DNA of 64,000 nt from Terracoccus sp. 273MFTsu3.1 (lineage in GTDB: Bacteria > Actinomycetota > Actinomycetes > Actinomycetales > Dermatophilaceae): assembly GCF_000383675.1 (NCBI RefSeq), contig NZ_KB911820.1, positions 372,001 to 436,000 of the forward strand, written 5' to 3'. How positions within the stretch are numbered: position 1 is the stretch's first letter; every line of letters begins with the position of its first letter. Below the pieces are notes generated by a model, which saw nothing but the letters and a program-made list of their open reading frames with translations, was not told where the DNA came from and did not search any database. Below are positions 16,446 to 23,738 of the stretch, one piece after another. The position numbers and the translations under genes are program-made.

Positions 16446-17468
16446 TCAGGTCAGTGAGCGGATCGAGCCGCGCACCTGCAGGGGCATCTGGACGAGGTGC
16501 TCGCCGGGCGTCGGGTCGGGGTCGAGCAGCAGCTCCAGGGCGCGCCGTCCCATCTCGAGGTAGGGCAGGCGAGCCGTGGTGAGGCCGGGCCGCAGGTAGG
16601 CGGCGATCTGGTCGTCGTCGAACGAGGCGATCGAGAGGTCGTCGGGGACGCGAAGCCCCTTCTCCTGCATGGCCTGCTGGGCGCCGAATGCGACACGGTC
16701 GTTGAGGCAGAGCAGGGCGGTCACCGGGGCGCCGGAGTCGAGCACGGCCTTGGCGCCGTCGTAGCCGTTCCACGGCTCCCACTCCTCGATGTCGGCGACC
16801 GCGGCGGGCGTCACCCCGGCCTCGTCGAGGGCACGGTGGATGCCATCGAAGCGGCGGCCGATCGTGACGGAGATGCGGGGCGTGGTGCGGGCGACGGGAG
16901 CGTTGCCGATGATGGCGATCCCGTCGCGGTGGCCGGCGTCGAGCAGGTGGCGGGTGACGGCGTACCCGGCCTCCTCCTCGGACGGCAGGACGGCGACGGG
17001 GATGTCGGGGTTGACGCAGTTGACGGTGACGGCGCGCATGCCCTCCGGCAGCGGCGGGAGGTCGATGAGCCGGGCCGAGAGGGCGCCGAAGATGAGCCCG
17101 TCGACCTGCCGGTCGGCCATCGCCTCCATCGCCTTGCCCAGCTGCTTGGGGTGGTTGAAGGTCTCGGCGATGAGCACGCCGCGATCGCTCTCGTCGGCGG
17201 CGTCGAGCAGGCCGCGGATCATCGCGGAGGCGAAGCGGGTGACCGTGACGTCGTCGGAGATGAAGCCGACGGTGCCGGTCGTGCCGAGGCGCAGCGAGCG
17301 GGCCTGGGCGTTGGGGCGGTAGTTGAGGTCGCGGGCCGCCTCATGGATGCGCGCTACGGCGTCGGCCGACAGGCGCGATCCTGGGCGATTGTTGAGCACG
17401 AGGCTCACGGCCGTCTTGGACAGTCCTGCTCGCGCAGCGACATCGGCGAGCGTCGGTCGCTTCGTCAC
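16446..17468 (-). CDS. LacI-family transcriptional regulator of the adjacent sugar locus
   Basis: 340 residues. An N-terminal LacI helix-turn-helix (T-L-A-D-V-A-A-R-A-G-L-S-K-T-A-V-S-L-V-L-N) and hinge helix (Y-R-P-N-A-Q-A-R-S-L-R) precede the periplasmic-binding-protein-like effector domain. The GTG at 17468 is preferred over the ATG at 17474, because GAAGGGG sits 6 nt from the GTG but abuts the ATG. The gene is divergent from the sugar transport operon, and two LacI-type palindromes lie in the shared promoter region. It should therefore repress that operon, and probably itself, until a sugar is bound. The effector sugar is not predictable. Confidence 0.92.
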   Translation of the reverse strand: MTKRPTLADVAARAGLSKTAVSLVLNNRPGSRLSADAVARIHEAARDLNYRPNAQARSLRLGTTGTVGFISDDVTVTRFASAMIRGLLDAADESDRGVLIAETFNHPKQLGKAMEAMADRQVDGLIFGALSARLIDLPPLPEGMRAVTVNCVNPDIPVAVLPSEEEAGYAVTRHLLDAGHRDGIAIIGNAPVARTTPRISVTIGRRFDGIHRALDEAGVTPAAVADIEEWEPWNGYDGAKAVLDSGAPVTALLCLNDRVAFGAQQAMQEKGLRVPDDLSIASFDDDQIAAYLRPGLTTARLPYLEMGRRALELLLDPDPTPGEHLVQMPLQVRGSIRSLT

Positions 17469-17626
17469 AGCCATCCCCTTCGTCGCCGCCTCGCCGCCTC
17501 GTCGCGTCGGTGCGGGTGCCGCGCCGGTCCGCATGTCGCACGAGTGCGTATGCCGTGTGGCCCACGTCCAGCGGCGCCCGCCGTCAGCGTACCCCACGGT
17601 AGGTCTATGGCGAACGCATATCCGCT

Positions 17627-17644
17627 GGTGAAAAGGTTTTAGCA
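17627..17644. promoter_or_regulatory. Upstream LacI-type operator (O1)
   Basis: GGTGAAAAGGTTTTAGCA, an imperfect palindrome with a perfect right half (TTTTAGCA) matching O2. Its centre is 57 bp from that of O2. It lies just upstream of the operon -35 box and may overlap the promoter of the lacI-type gene. Confidence 0.7.
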
Positions 17645-17649
17645 GGGTC

Positions 17650-17679
17650 TTGTGCTGTCCTGTCCAGAGGGTCTACATT
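17650..17679 (+). promoter_or_regulatory. Candidate promoter of the sugar ABC operon
   Basis: TTGTGC (17650-17655) and TACATT (17674-17679) with an 18-bp spacer. Transcription would begin near 17686, inside operator O2, so repressor binding at O2 would block initiation. Confidence 0.5.
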
Positions 17680-17683
17680 CCGG

Positions 17684-17701
17684 TGCTGAAAGGTTTTAGC
17701 A
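17684..17701. promoter_or_regulatory. Downstream LacI-type operator (O2)
   Basis: TGCTGAAAGGTTTTAGCA, seven of eight positions symmetric around a central GG. This is the standard LacI/GalR operator form. It lies between the promoter and the ribosome site (GGAGG) of the binding-protein gene. Confidence 0.82.
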
Positions 17702-17733
17702 CTGACGCTGACCTTCCCACCACGGAGGAACCG

Positions 17734-19029
17734 ATGAAGCTCACCCCCACCACCAAGCGCGTCGCCGTCGGCCTGCTCGCCGCGGCGTTGCCCCTCTCCA
17801 TGGCCGCCTGCACCAAGGGCGGCAGCTCCAGCTCCGGCGGCGCCGGTGGCGAGCTGACGATGTGGACGCACAACGCCGGCAACAAGGCCGAGCTCGCGGC
17901 GATCACGAAGATCGTCGACGACTACAACGCGAGCCAGCAGAAGTACAAGGTCAAGATCCAGGCCTTCCCGCAGGACAGCTACAACCAGTCCGTCGTCGCG
18001 GCGGCCGCCTCCAAGAAGCTGCCGTGCATCCTCGACATCGACGGCCCGAACGTGCCGAACTGGGCGTGGGCCGGCTACCTGGCGCCGCTCGACGGCCTCG
18101 ACGCCACGCTCTCGAAGTACCTCCCGACGGTGCTCGGCAAGTGGGACAACAAGACGTACTCCTACGGCTACTACGACGTCGCGCTCGTCATGGTCACGCG
18201 CAAGACGATCCTCGACAAGTACGGCATCCGCGTCCCGACCACCGACTCCCCGTGGACGAAGGACGAGTTCGACGCGGCGCTGACGAAGATCAAGGCGTCC
18301 GGCGACTTCCAGAACCCGCTCGACATCGCGACGAGCTTCACCGGCGAGTGGTGGCCCTACGCGTACTCCCCGATGCTCCAGAGCTTCGGCGGCGACCTCA
18401 TCAACCGCGATGGCTACAAGACCGCCGAGGGCTCGCTCAACGGGCCCAAGGCCGTCGAGTGGGCGACGTGGTTCCGCAGCCTCGTCACCGACGGGCTCGT
18501 GCCGCTCAAGTCCGGCGCCGACCCGGCCAAGGACTTCATCAACGGCAAGTCCGCGATCCTCTACAACGGCACGTGGACGGCGGTCGACACCCGCAAGGCC
18601 TTCGGCAAGGACACCCTCTTCCTCCCGCCGCCGGACCTCGGCACCGGCCCGAAGATCGGTGGCGGGTCCTGGCAGTGGGGCATCTCGCAGAACTGTGCCG
18701 ACCAGGCCGGCGCGCTCGACTACATGAAGTTCGCGGCGCAGGACAAGTACGTCGCGAGCGTCGCCCGGGACACGAACAACATCCCGGCGACGGACGCCGC
18801 GGCCGCGCAGGTGAAGGGCTACGAGAAGGGCGGGGAGAACGAGATCTTCCTCGACTACGCGAAGAAGTTCGCCGTGCTGCGACCCGTGACCCCCGGCTAC
18901 CCGTTCATCGCGACGGAGTTCACGAAGACCGCGCAGGACATCCTCAACGGCGCCGACCCCAAGCAGGCGCTCGACCAGGCCGTCAAGAACATCGACGCCA
19001 ACCAGAAGTCCAACGGCTACTTCCAGTGA
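17734..19029 (+). CDS. Sugar ABC transporter substrate-binding lipoprotein
   Basis: 431 residues with a lipoprotein signal peptide; the lipobox is M-A-A-C with Cys26. The mature chain starts with a Ser/Gly linker and E-L-T-M-W-T-H-N, the usual first strand of family 1 solute-binding proteins (MalE/UgpB type). It continues with F-P-Q-D-S-Y-N and G-E-W-W-P-Y. It should capture an oligosaccharide outside the cell for the two permeases encoded next. GGAGG precedes the ATG. No ATPase gene is present, so the permeases presumably share a general MsiK-type ATPase encoded elsewhere. Confidence 0.93.
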   Translation: MKLTPTTKRVAVGLLAAALPLSMAACTKGGSSSSGGAGGELTMWTHNAGNKAELAAITKIVDDYNASQQKYKVKIQAFPQDSYNQSVVAAAASKKLPCILDIDGPNVPNWAWAGYLAPLDGLDATLSKYLPTVLGKWDNKTYSYGYYDVALVMVTRKTILDKYGIRVPTTDSPWTKDEFDAALTKIKASGDFQNPLDIATSFTGEWWPYAYSPMLQSFGGDLINRDGYKTAEGSLNGPKAVEWATWFRSLVTDGLVPLKSGADPAKDFINGKSAILYNGTWTAVDTRKAFGKDTLFLPPPDLGTGPKIGGGSWQWGISQNCADQAGALDYMKFAAQDKYVASVARDTNNIPATDAAAAQVKGYEKGGENEIFLDYAKKFAVLRPVTPGYPFIATEFTKTAQDILNGADPKQALDQAVKNIDANQKSNGYFQ

Positions 19030-19038
19030 GTGACTGAC

Positions 19039-19977
19039 ATGTCCACCATCACCGCTGCCGAGAACGCGTCGGCGACCACGCTTCGGGAGCGCAAGCCGGC
19101 CAAGGGCTCCCGCTCATCGACCACGACGGCACTGCTCATGCTGCTGCCGGCGGCGGTCCTGCTCATCACCTTCCTGCTCATCCCGATCGGGCTGACGTTC
19201 GGGCTGGCGTTCACCAACGCCCGGCTCATCTCGCCACGGCCGGCCGAGTTCATCGGCACCGACAACTTCGTCCGCCTCTTCCAGGACGAGACGTTCTGGA
19301 AGTCGCTGCGCAACACGATCGTCTTCGCCGTGGTCATCGTGCCGCTGCAGTCGGCGTGCGCCCTCGGGCTGGCGCTGCTCGTCAACGTCAAGATGCGCGG
19401 GGTCAACTTCTTCCGGACCGTGTACTTCCTGCCGGTCGTCACCTCGATGGTCGTCGTGTCGATGCTGTGGCTGTTCATGTACCAGAAGAACGGGCTCATC
19501 AACGAGGTGCTGCTCAAGTTCGGGATCGTCGGGCCGGACTGGCTCGGCGACCCGAAGACGGCGCTGCTCGCGATCATCCTCATGTCGGCGTGGCAGGCGA
19601 TGGGCTTCCACATGGTCATCTGGCTCTCCGGGCTGCAGACCATCCCCGCCGACCTCTACGAGGCGGCCGACCTCGACGGGGCCGACACCTGGCAGAAGTT
19701 CCGCTACGTCACGTGGCCGGGGCTGCGCGCGACCCGCACGTTCATCCTCATCACGATCACGATCTCGGCGTTCGCCCTGTTCACCCAGGTCAACATCATG
19801 ACCCAGGGCGGACCCCTCGACTCGACGTCGACGCTCGTGCTCATGGCGGTGCGCACCGGCTTCCAGCAGCAGCAGACCGGCTACGCGTCGGCGATCTCGC
19901 TCGCCTTCTTCGTGCTCGTGCTGGCCGTGACGCTGCTCAACCGCTACGTCACCCGAGACAAGGACGTCGTCCGATGA
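19039..19977 (+). CDS. Sugar ABC transporter permease, MalF/UgpA type
   Basis: 312 residues, six membrane segments, with the cytoplasmic EAA loop E-A-A-D-L-D-G-A-D-T-W-Q-K-F-R-Y-V-T-W-P near residue 210, which contacts the ATPase. The ATG at 19039 is chosen over a GTG at 19030, which abuts the preceding stop and has no ribosome site. It partners the next gene and overlaps it by 4 bp. Confidence 0.94.
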   Translation: MSTITAAENASATTLRERKPAKGSRSSTTTALLMLLPAAVLLITFLLIPIGLTFGLAFTNARLISPRPAEFIGTDNFVRLFQDETFWKSLRNTIVFAVVIVPLQSACALGLALLVNVKMRGVNFFRTVYFLPVVTSMVVVSMLWLFMYQKNGLINEVLLKFGIVGPDWLGDPKTALLAIILMSAWQAMGFHMVIWLSGLQTIPADLYEAADLDGADTWQKFRYVTWPGLRATRTFILITITISAFALFTQVNIMTQGGPLDSTSTLVLMAVRTGFQQQQTGYASAISLAFFVLVLAVTLLNRYVTRDKDVVR

Positions 19978-20927
19978 TCGCCACCCTCACCACCGGCACG
20001 AGCGGCACCGAGGGCCTGGCCCACGTCGCCGAGACCGCCGCCCCCGAGCAGCGCCGTGGCGGCGACCGGCCCCACCCGGCCCGGCACGCCCTCGGCCTGC
20101 TGCTCCGGATCGTGCTCTGCCTCGTCTTCGGTCTGCCGCTGGTCTTCATGGTCGTGTCGAGCTTCAAGCCCGACCTGCAGATCTTCGACGACCTCGGCAG
20201 CTTCAAGGCCTTCCTGCCGACCGGGGACATCTCGACGGACAACTACACCGGCGTCTTCGGGCGAGTGCCCTTCGCACAGTTCATGACGAACTCCGTCGTC
20301 ATCACCGTCGTCACCGTGGTGCTGGGGATCGTCGTCAACTCGATGGCGGCCTTCGCCCTGTCGCGCATCGGCTTCCGCGGTGCGGGAGCGGTGCTCGGGA
20401 TCATCCTCGCGACGCTCATCGTGCCCTTCGAGACGCTGGCGCTGCCGCTGCTGTGGTGGTCGAACCAGCTGCCCTTCCTCGGGCCGGACGGCATCTCGCA
20501 GGGCTGGCTCGACACCTACCAGGTGCAGATCATCCCGTTCATCGCCAACGCCTTCTCGATCTTCCTCTTCTACCAGTACTTCGACTCGATCCCGAAGGAG
20601 CTCGACGAGGCGGCGAAGGTCGACGGCGCCGGATGGTTCCGGATCTACCGGAGCATCGTCATGCCGCTGTCGGGGCCCGCGATCGCGACGGTCGCGATCC
20701 TCACCTTCCTGCCCATGTGGAATCAGTATCTCTGGCCGCTCATGGCGGTGCAGACCGAGGAGCTGCGGCCGGTCATGGTCGGCATCGACTACTTCAAGCA
20801 GCTCAACACCTCGTGGGGTCAGATCATGGCGTACGCCACGATGATCACCGCGCCGGTGCTCGTCCTGTTCGTCGCCTTCCAGCGGTCGTTCATCAACTCC
20901 ATCGCCAGCTCTGGCGTGAAAGGCTGA
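19974..20927 (+). CDS. Sugar ABC transporter permease, MalG/UgpE type
   Basis: 317 residues starting at an ATGA overlap with the upstream permease. A variable N-terminal tail of about 35 residues precedes six membrane helices. The EAA loop reads D-E-A-A-K-V-D-G-A-G-W-F-R-I-Y and is followed by M-P-L-S-G-P-A. It forms the transmembrane channel with the MalF-type subunit. The GH32/68-like gene follows after 3 bp. Confidence 0.94.
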   Translation: MIATLTTGTSGTEGLAHVAETAAPEQRRGGDRPHPARHALGLLLRIVLCLVFGLPLVFMVVSSFKPDLQIFDDLGSFKAFLPTGDISTDNYTGVFGRVPFAQFMTNSVVITVVTVVLGIVVNSMAAFALSRIGFRGAGAVLGIILATLIVPFETLALPLLWWSNQLPFLGPDGISQGWLDTYQVQIIPFIANAFSIFLFYQYFDSIPKELDEAAKVDGAGWFRIYRSIVMPLSGPAIATVAILTFLPMWNQYLWPLMAVQTEELRPVMVGIDYFKQLNTSWGQIMAYATMITAPVLVLFVAFQRSFINSIASSGVKG

Positions 20928-20930
20928 ATC

Positions 20931-21908
20931 GTGTTTCGTCTCCCCGAGGCGTGGGTGTGGGACTTCTGGCTCGTCGACGACGGATCGGACTATCACCTGT
21001 TCTTCCTGTACGCGTCGCGTGCTCTCAAGGATCCGCACGCGCGGCACTACCGGGCGTCGATCGGGCATGCGGTGTCTTCTGACCTGGTCCACTGGGAGCG
21101 GGTGGTGGATGCGCTCGTGCGGTCGGACGCGCCGGCGTTCGACGAGCTCGCGACGTGGACCGGGTCGGTCGTGCGGCACCCGGACGGGCGGTGGTTCATG
21201 TTCTACACCGGGGCCCGCCTCAACGAGCACGGCGCCAACGTGCAGTCCATCGGGTATGCCGTGTCGTCCGACCTCTACACGTGGGACAAGGCGCCCGGGC
21301 CGGTGCTCGAGGCGGACGGTCGCTGGTACGAGAAGTGGGCGCCGCCACCCGAGGGGAACTGGCACGACGAGGCGTTCCGTGACCCGTGGGTGGTGGCTGA
21401 TCCGGACGGGGACGGGTGGCACATGCTGATCACGGCTCGTTCTGCTGTCGGGCCTGCTCACGATCCCTCGGATCGGGTGGACCGGGGGATCGTGGGGCAC
21501 GCGTGGTCGGCGGACCTGGAGAACTGGGAGCTGCGGGAGCCGCTGTCTGAGCCTGGTGCTGGGTTCGGGCAGCTCGAGGTGTTCCAGACGCATGTGGTGG
21601 AAGGGAAGCAGGTGCTGCTCTTCAACTGCGCGGTGGGGGACATGCCCGAGGCGGCTCGGGCAGCCGGCATCACGGGTGGGGTGTGGATCGCGCCTGCCGA
21701 GTCGGTGCTGGGGCCGTATGACCTGGCCGGCGCTCAGGAGATCGACGACCCGTCGCTTTACGTCGGCAAGTTCATCGACGACCGCGAGACCGGCGAGACC
21801 AAGTTCCTCGCCTTCCGCAACGAGACCGGAGGCCAGTTCATCGGCGAAGTCACCGACCCGTGCACCGTCACATGGCGAGCCGGCCGAATGTCCTTCGCCA
21901 CGGGCTAG
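20931..21908 (+). CDS. GH32/GH68-like beta-propeller glycoside hydrolase
   Basis: 325 residues, cytoplasmic (no signal). The five-bladed fructosidase-type propeller is suggested by the acidic motif W-V-W-D-F-W at residues 8-13 (nucleophile candidate Asp11), an F-R-D-P-W motif near residue 148 (transition-state Asp) and an acidic L-E-V-F-Q motif near 207 (acid/base candidate). It is the last gene of the LacI-controlled transport operon, so it probably hydrolyses the imported sugar, perhaps a fructoside such as sucrose or a fructan fragment. GH43-like activity cannot be excluded. AAAGG precedes the GTG start. Confidence 0.8.
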   Translation: MFRLPEAWVWDFWLVDDGSDYHLFFLYASRALKDPHARHYRASIGHAVSSDLVHWERVVDALVRSDAPAFDELATWTGSVVRHPDGRWFMFYTGARLNEHGANVQSIGYAVSSDLYTWDKAPGPVLEADGRWYEKWAPPPEGNWHDEAFRDPWVVADPDGDGWHMLITARSAVGPAHDPSDRVDRGIVGHAWSADLENWELREPLSEPGAGFGQLEVFQTHVVEGKQVLLFNCAVGDMPEAARAAGITGGVWIAPAESVLGPYDLAGAQEIDDPSLYVGKFIDDRETGETKFLAFRNETGGQFIGEVTDPCTVTWRAGRMSFATG

Positions 21909-21950
21909 CCGGGAAGTGCCTGTAGGTCAGAGTTTGGCTACCGCGCGTCG

Positions 21951-23435
21951 TCACTTCACGGAGACCCCTAGAAGGCCGGCGACGACCTCCGCCAACTTTA
22001 GTGCGAGATAAGGAGGCACGGCGTTCCCCACCTGGTGGTACTGCTGGGTTCTATTACCGCAGAAGAAGTAGTCGTCGGGGAATGTCTGCAGGCGGGCGGC
22101 CTCCCGCACTGTCAAGCTCCGCATCTGGCCGGGGTCTGGGTGGATGTAATAGTGGCCGTCCTTGGAGATGTGCGACGTGACTGTCGTGCTTGGGTTCTTC
22201 CACGCCTGCACCCGGAATCTGTCGGTGAAAGGAGCGTCTAGATTGCGCGCGTTGGCGTGGTTCGGGACGAGAGCCTCTGGAAGCTGGCCTAGCTTCACTG
22301 TCGTGCCCGTAGCCGCCTTTGCGGCGAGGTATGCGTACCTCATGAGATCACTGACCATGTGTCCCCGAGCCTCGTGCTGGACGATCGCTCCGATTCCCGC
22401 CTTTGTCAGCCATCTTTCGAGTTCACCGTCAGCATGCGCTGGGGCAGGCCCGCCGAGGGCCCACCCGGTTTCGGCGAGGCGGGGCCGGTGTCCCTTGGCT
22501 ACGCCGGCCGTCCGAAGACCGGCTTCCCGAACCTCTCGCCACACGTTGAGGTCATCTTGGCGCGAGGGGCTGATGCGCGACCGTATGCGTGGCAGGTGCC
22601 CGATGGCCTGCTCGACGGTAGATGCAGTCGAGGGGTGAAGGATCTTGGAACGGGCCGCTGCGATGTCACTGCGTACCCCGAGCAGGATCACTCGGTGACG
22701 CCGTTGGGGCACGCCGTAGTCCTCGGCCCGGATGACGTAGTCGCCCGGCGTCAGGCCCGAAAACAGTGCGGAGCTGTCGTCGCTGACAACGAAGGAGCGG
22801 ATCTCGTATCCGTCGCCTGCGCTTGCGAGGTCGTCCAAGATCATCGTGAAGAGGCGTTGTCCACGGTGCGTGTGCGAGAGCAGCCCTTTGACGTTCTCCA
22901 TGACGAAGACCGGGGGGCGATGTGTCGTGATTATGTCCAGGTACTCCCTGAAGAGGAAATGCTTGACGTCGTCCTCGAAGTCCGGGTCGTGGGTGCGCCG
23001 TGCGCGTCCAACCAGTGAGTACGCCTGGCAAGGGGGTCCACCGATCAGGACCCACGGGCCTTCCTCGGCTGACCTGGTCCGAAGCGCTTCCCTGATGTGT
23101 GATGAGGCCTGTGTACGGTTTGTTGGTCCGAGCTCGAGCTCAAGCACCTCTTTGTGAGCGTGGTTGAGCGCCACCTGAGCGTCGCGTTCGGACGCGAAGT
23201 CCTCCCACGAACTATTCCCGCGCAGGAACGACTTGTATCGCGCCAGCGCTCGCTCAGAGTCGCGCAATCCCCGCACCGCCGCGCGCAACCGGAGTGTCCT
23301 GCACGCTACGGGGTCCATCTCGATGGATGCAGCTGTGGAGAACACGGCCTCGTCATCGCGACCGAGCAAGCTGCAGAAGCCCTCGTTCAGTCCGCCGGGT
23401 CCAGCGAAAAGGTCGATGACAGGAACAGGTTCCAC
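21951..23435 (-). CDS. DNA (cytosine-5) methyltransferase
   Basis: 494 residues with all main C5-methylase motifs. Motif I (SAM) is D-L-F-A-G-P-G-G at residues 8-15. Motif IV has the catalytic Cys136 in GGPPCQ; motif VI is MENV; motif VIII is P-Q-R-R-H-R-V-I-L-L-G; motif X is Q-V-G-N-A-V-P-P. An insert of about 60 residues separates motifs I and IV. The start is GTG with GGAGG 5 nt upstream. It is the last gene of the defence series and presumably protects host DNA from the module's nucleases. The methylated site is unknown. A 303-bp gap separates it from the AIPR gene, so it may have its own promoter. Confidence 0.95.
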   Translation of the reverse strand: MEPVPVIDLFAGPGGLNEGFCSLLGRDDEAVFSTAASIEMDPVACRTLRLRAAVRGLRDSERALARYKSFLRGNSSWEDFASERDAQVALNHAHKEVLELELGPTNRTQASSHIREALRTRSAEEGPWVLIGGPPCQAYSLVGRARRTHDPDFEDDVKHFLFREYLDIITTHRPPVFVMENVKGLLSHTHRGQRLFTMILDDLASAGDGYEIRSFVVSDDSSALFSGLTPGDYVIRAEDYGVPQRRHRVILLGVRSDIAAARSKILHPSTASTVEQAIGHLPRIRSRISPSRQDDLNVWREVREAGLRTAGVAKGHRPRLAETGWALGGPAPAHADGELERWLTKAGIGAIVQHEARGHMVSDLMRYAYLAAKAATGTTVKLGQLPEALVPNHANARNLDAPFTDRFRVQAWKNPSTTVTSHISKDGHYYIHPDPGQMRSLTVREAARLQTFPDDYFFCGNRTQQYHQVGNAVPPYLALKLAEVVAGLLGVSVK

Positions 23436-23738
23436 TAGACCTCCAGAGTCAGAAGAAGGCTCGCCGGCTGGTTTCGAGCTGATGCCAGGTTACCAGGCTG
23501 GCCAGAGCGATGCTGGCGCCCGTCACATGGCGCCCCAACTCCGCCGCGAGATCGTCCTGCTCCAGCCAGCGGTGGTTCGGGCGGCGGTGCCTCTATCGTG
23601 CCGCTCTGGCGATTGCGACGGGCCCGATGGCCGTAGGCCTGCAGCGGCACAAACCGCGGATGCAACTATTAGCCCCACGGCAGAAAGCTGCCTGCGTGGG
23701 CAGCCGCCCGGGAACCTCGGACCAGCGGACGTGACGCC
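23436..23738. other. 303-bp gap between AIPR and methyltransferase genes
   Basis: The only sizeable gap between genes 3' of the GHKL ATPase in the defence series. It contains the GGAGG ribosome site of the methylase and probably a promoter that lets the methylase be made separately. A 76-codon minus-strand reading frame (23435-23665) crosses it, but its composition (Pro/Arg/Gly-rich, no motif) does not look like a real protein. Confidence 0.5.

Noticed and set aside
23435-23665. 76-codon frame just upstream of the methylase as a controller protein
   Set aside because: No helix-turn-helix pattern, Pro/Arg/Gly-rich, no ribosome site; its stop position relative to the methylase GTG is probably chance.
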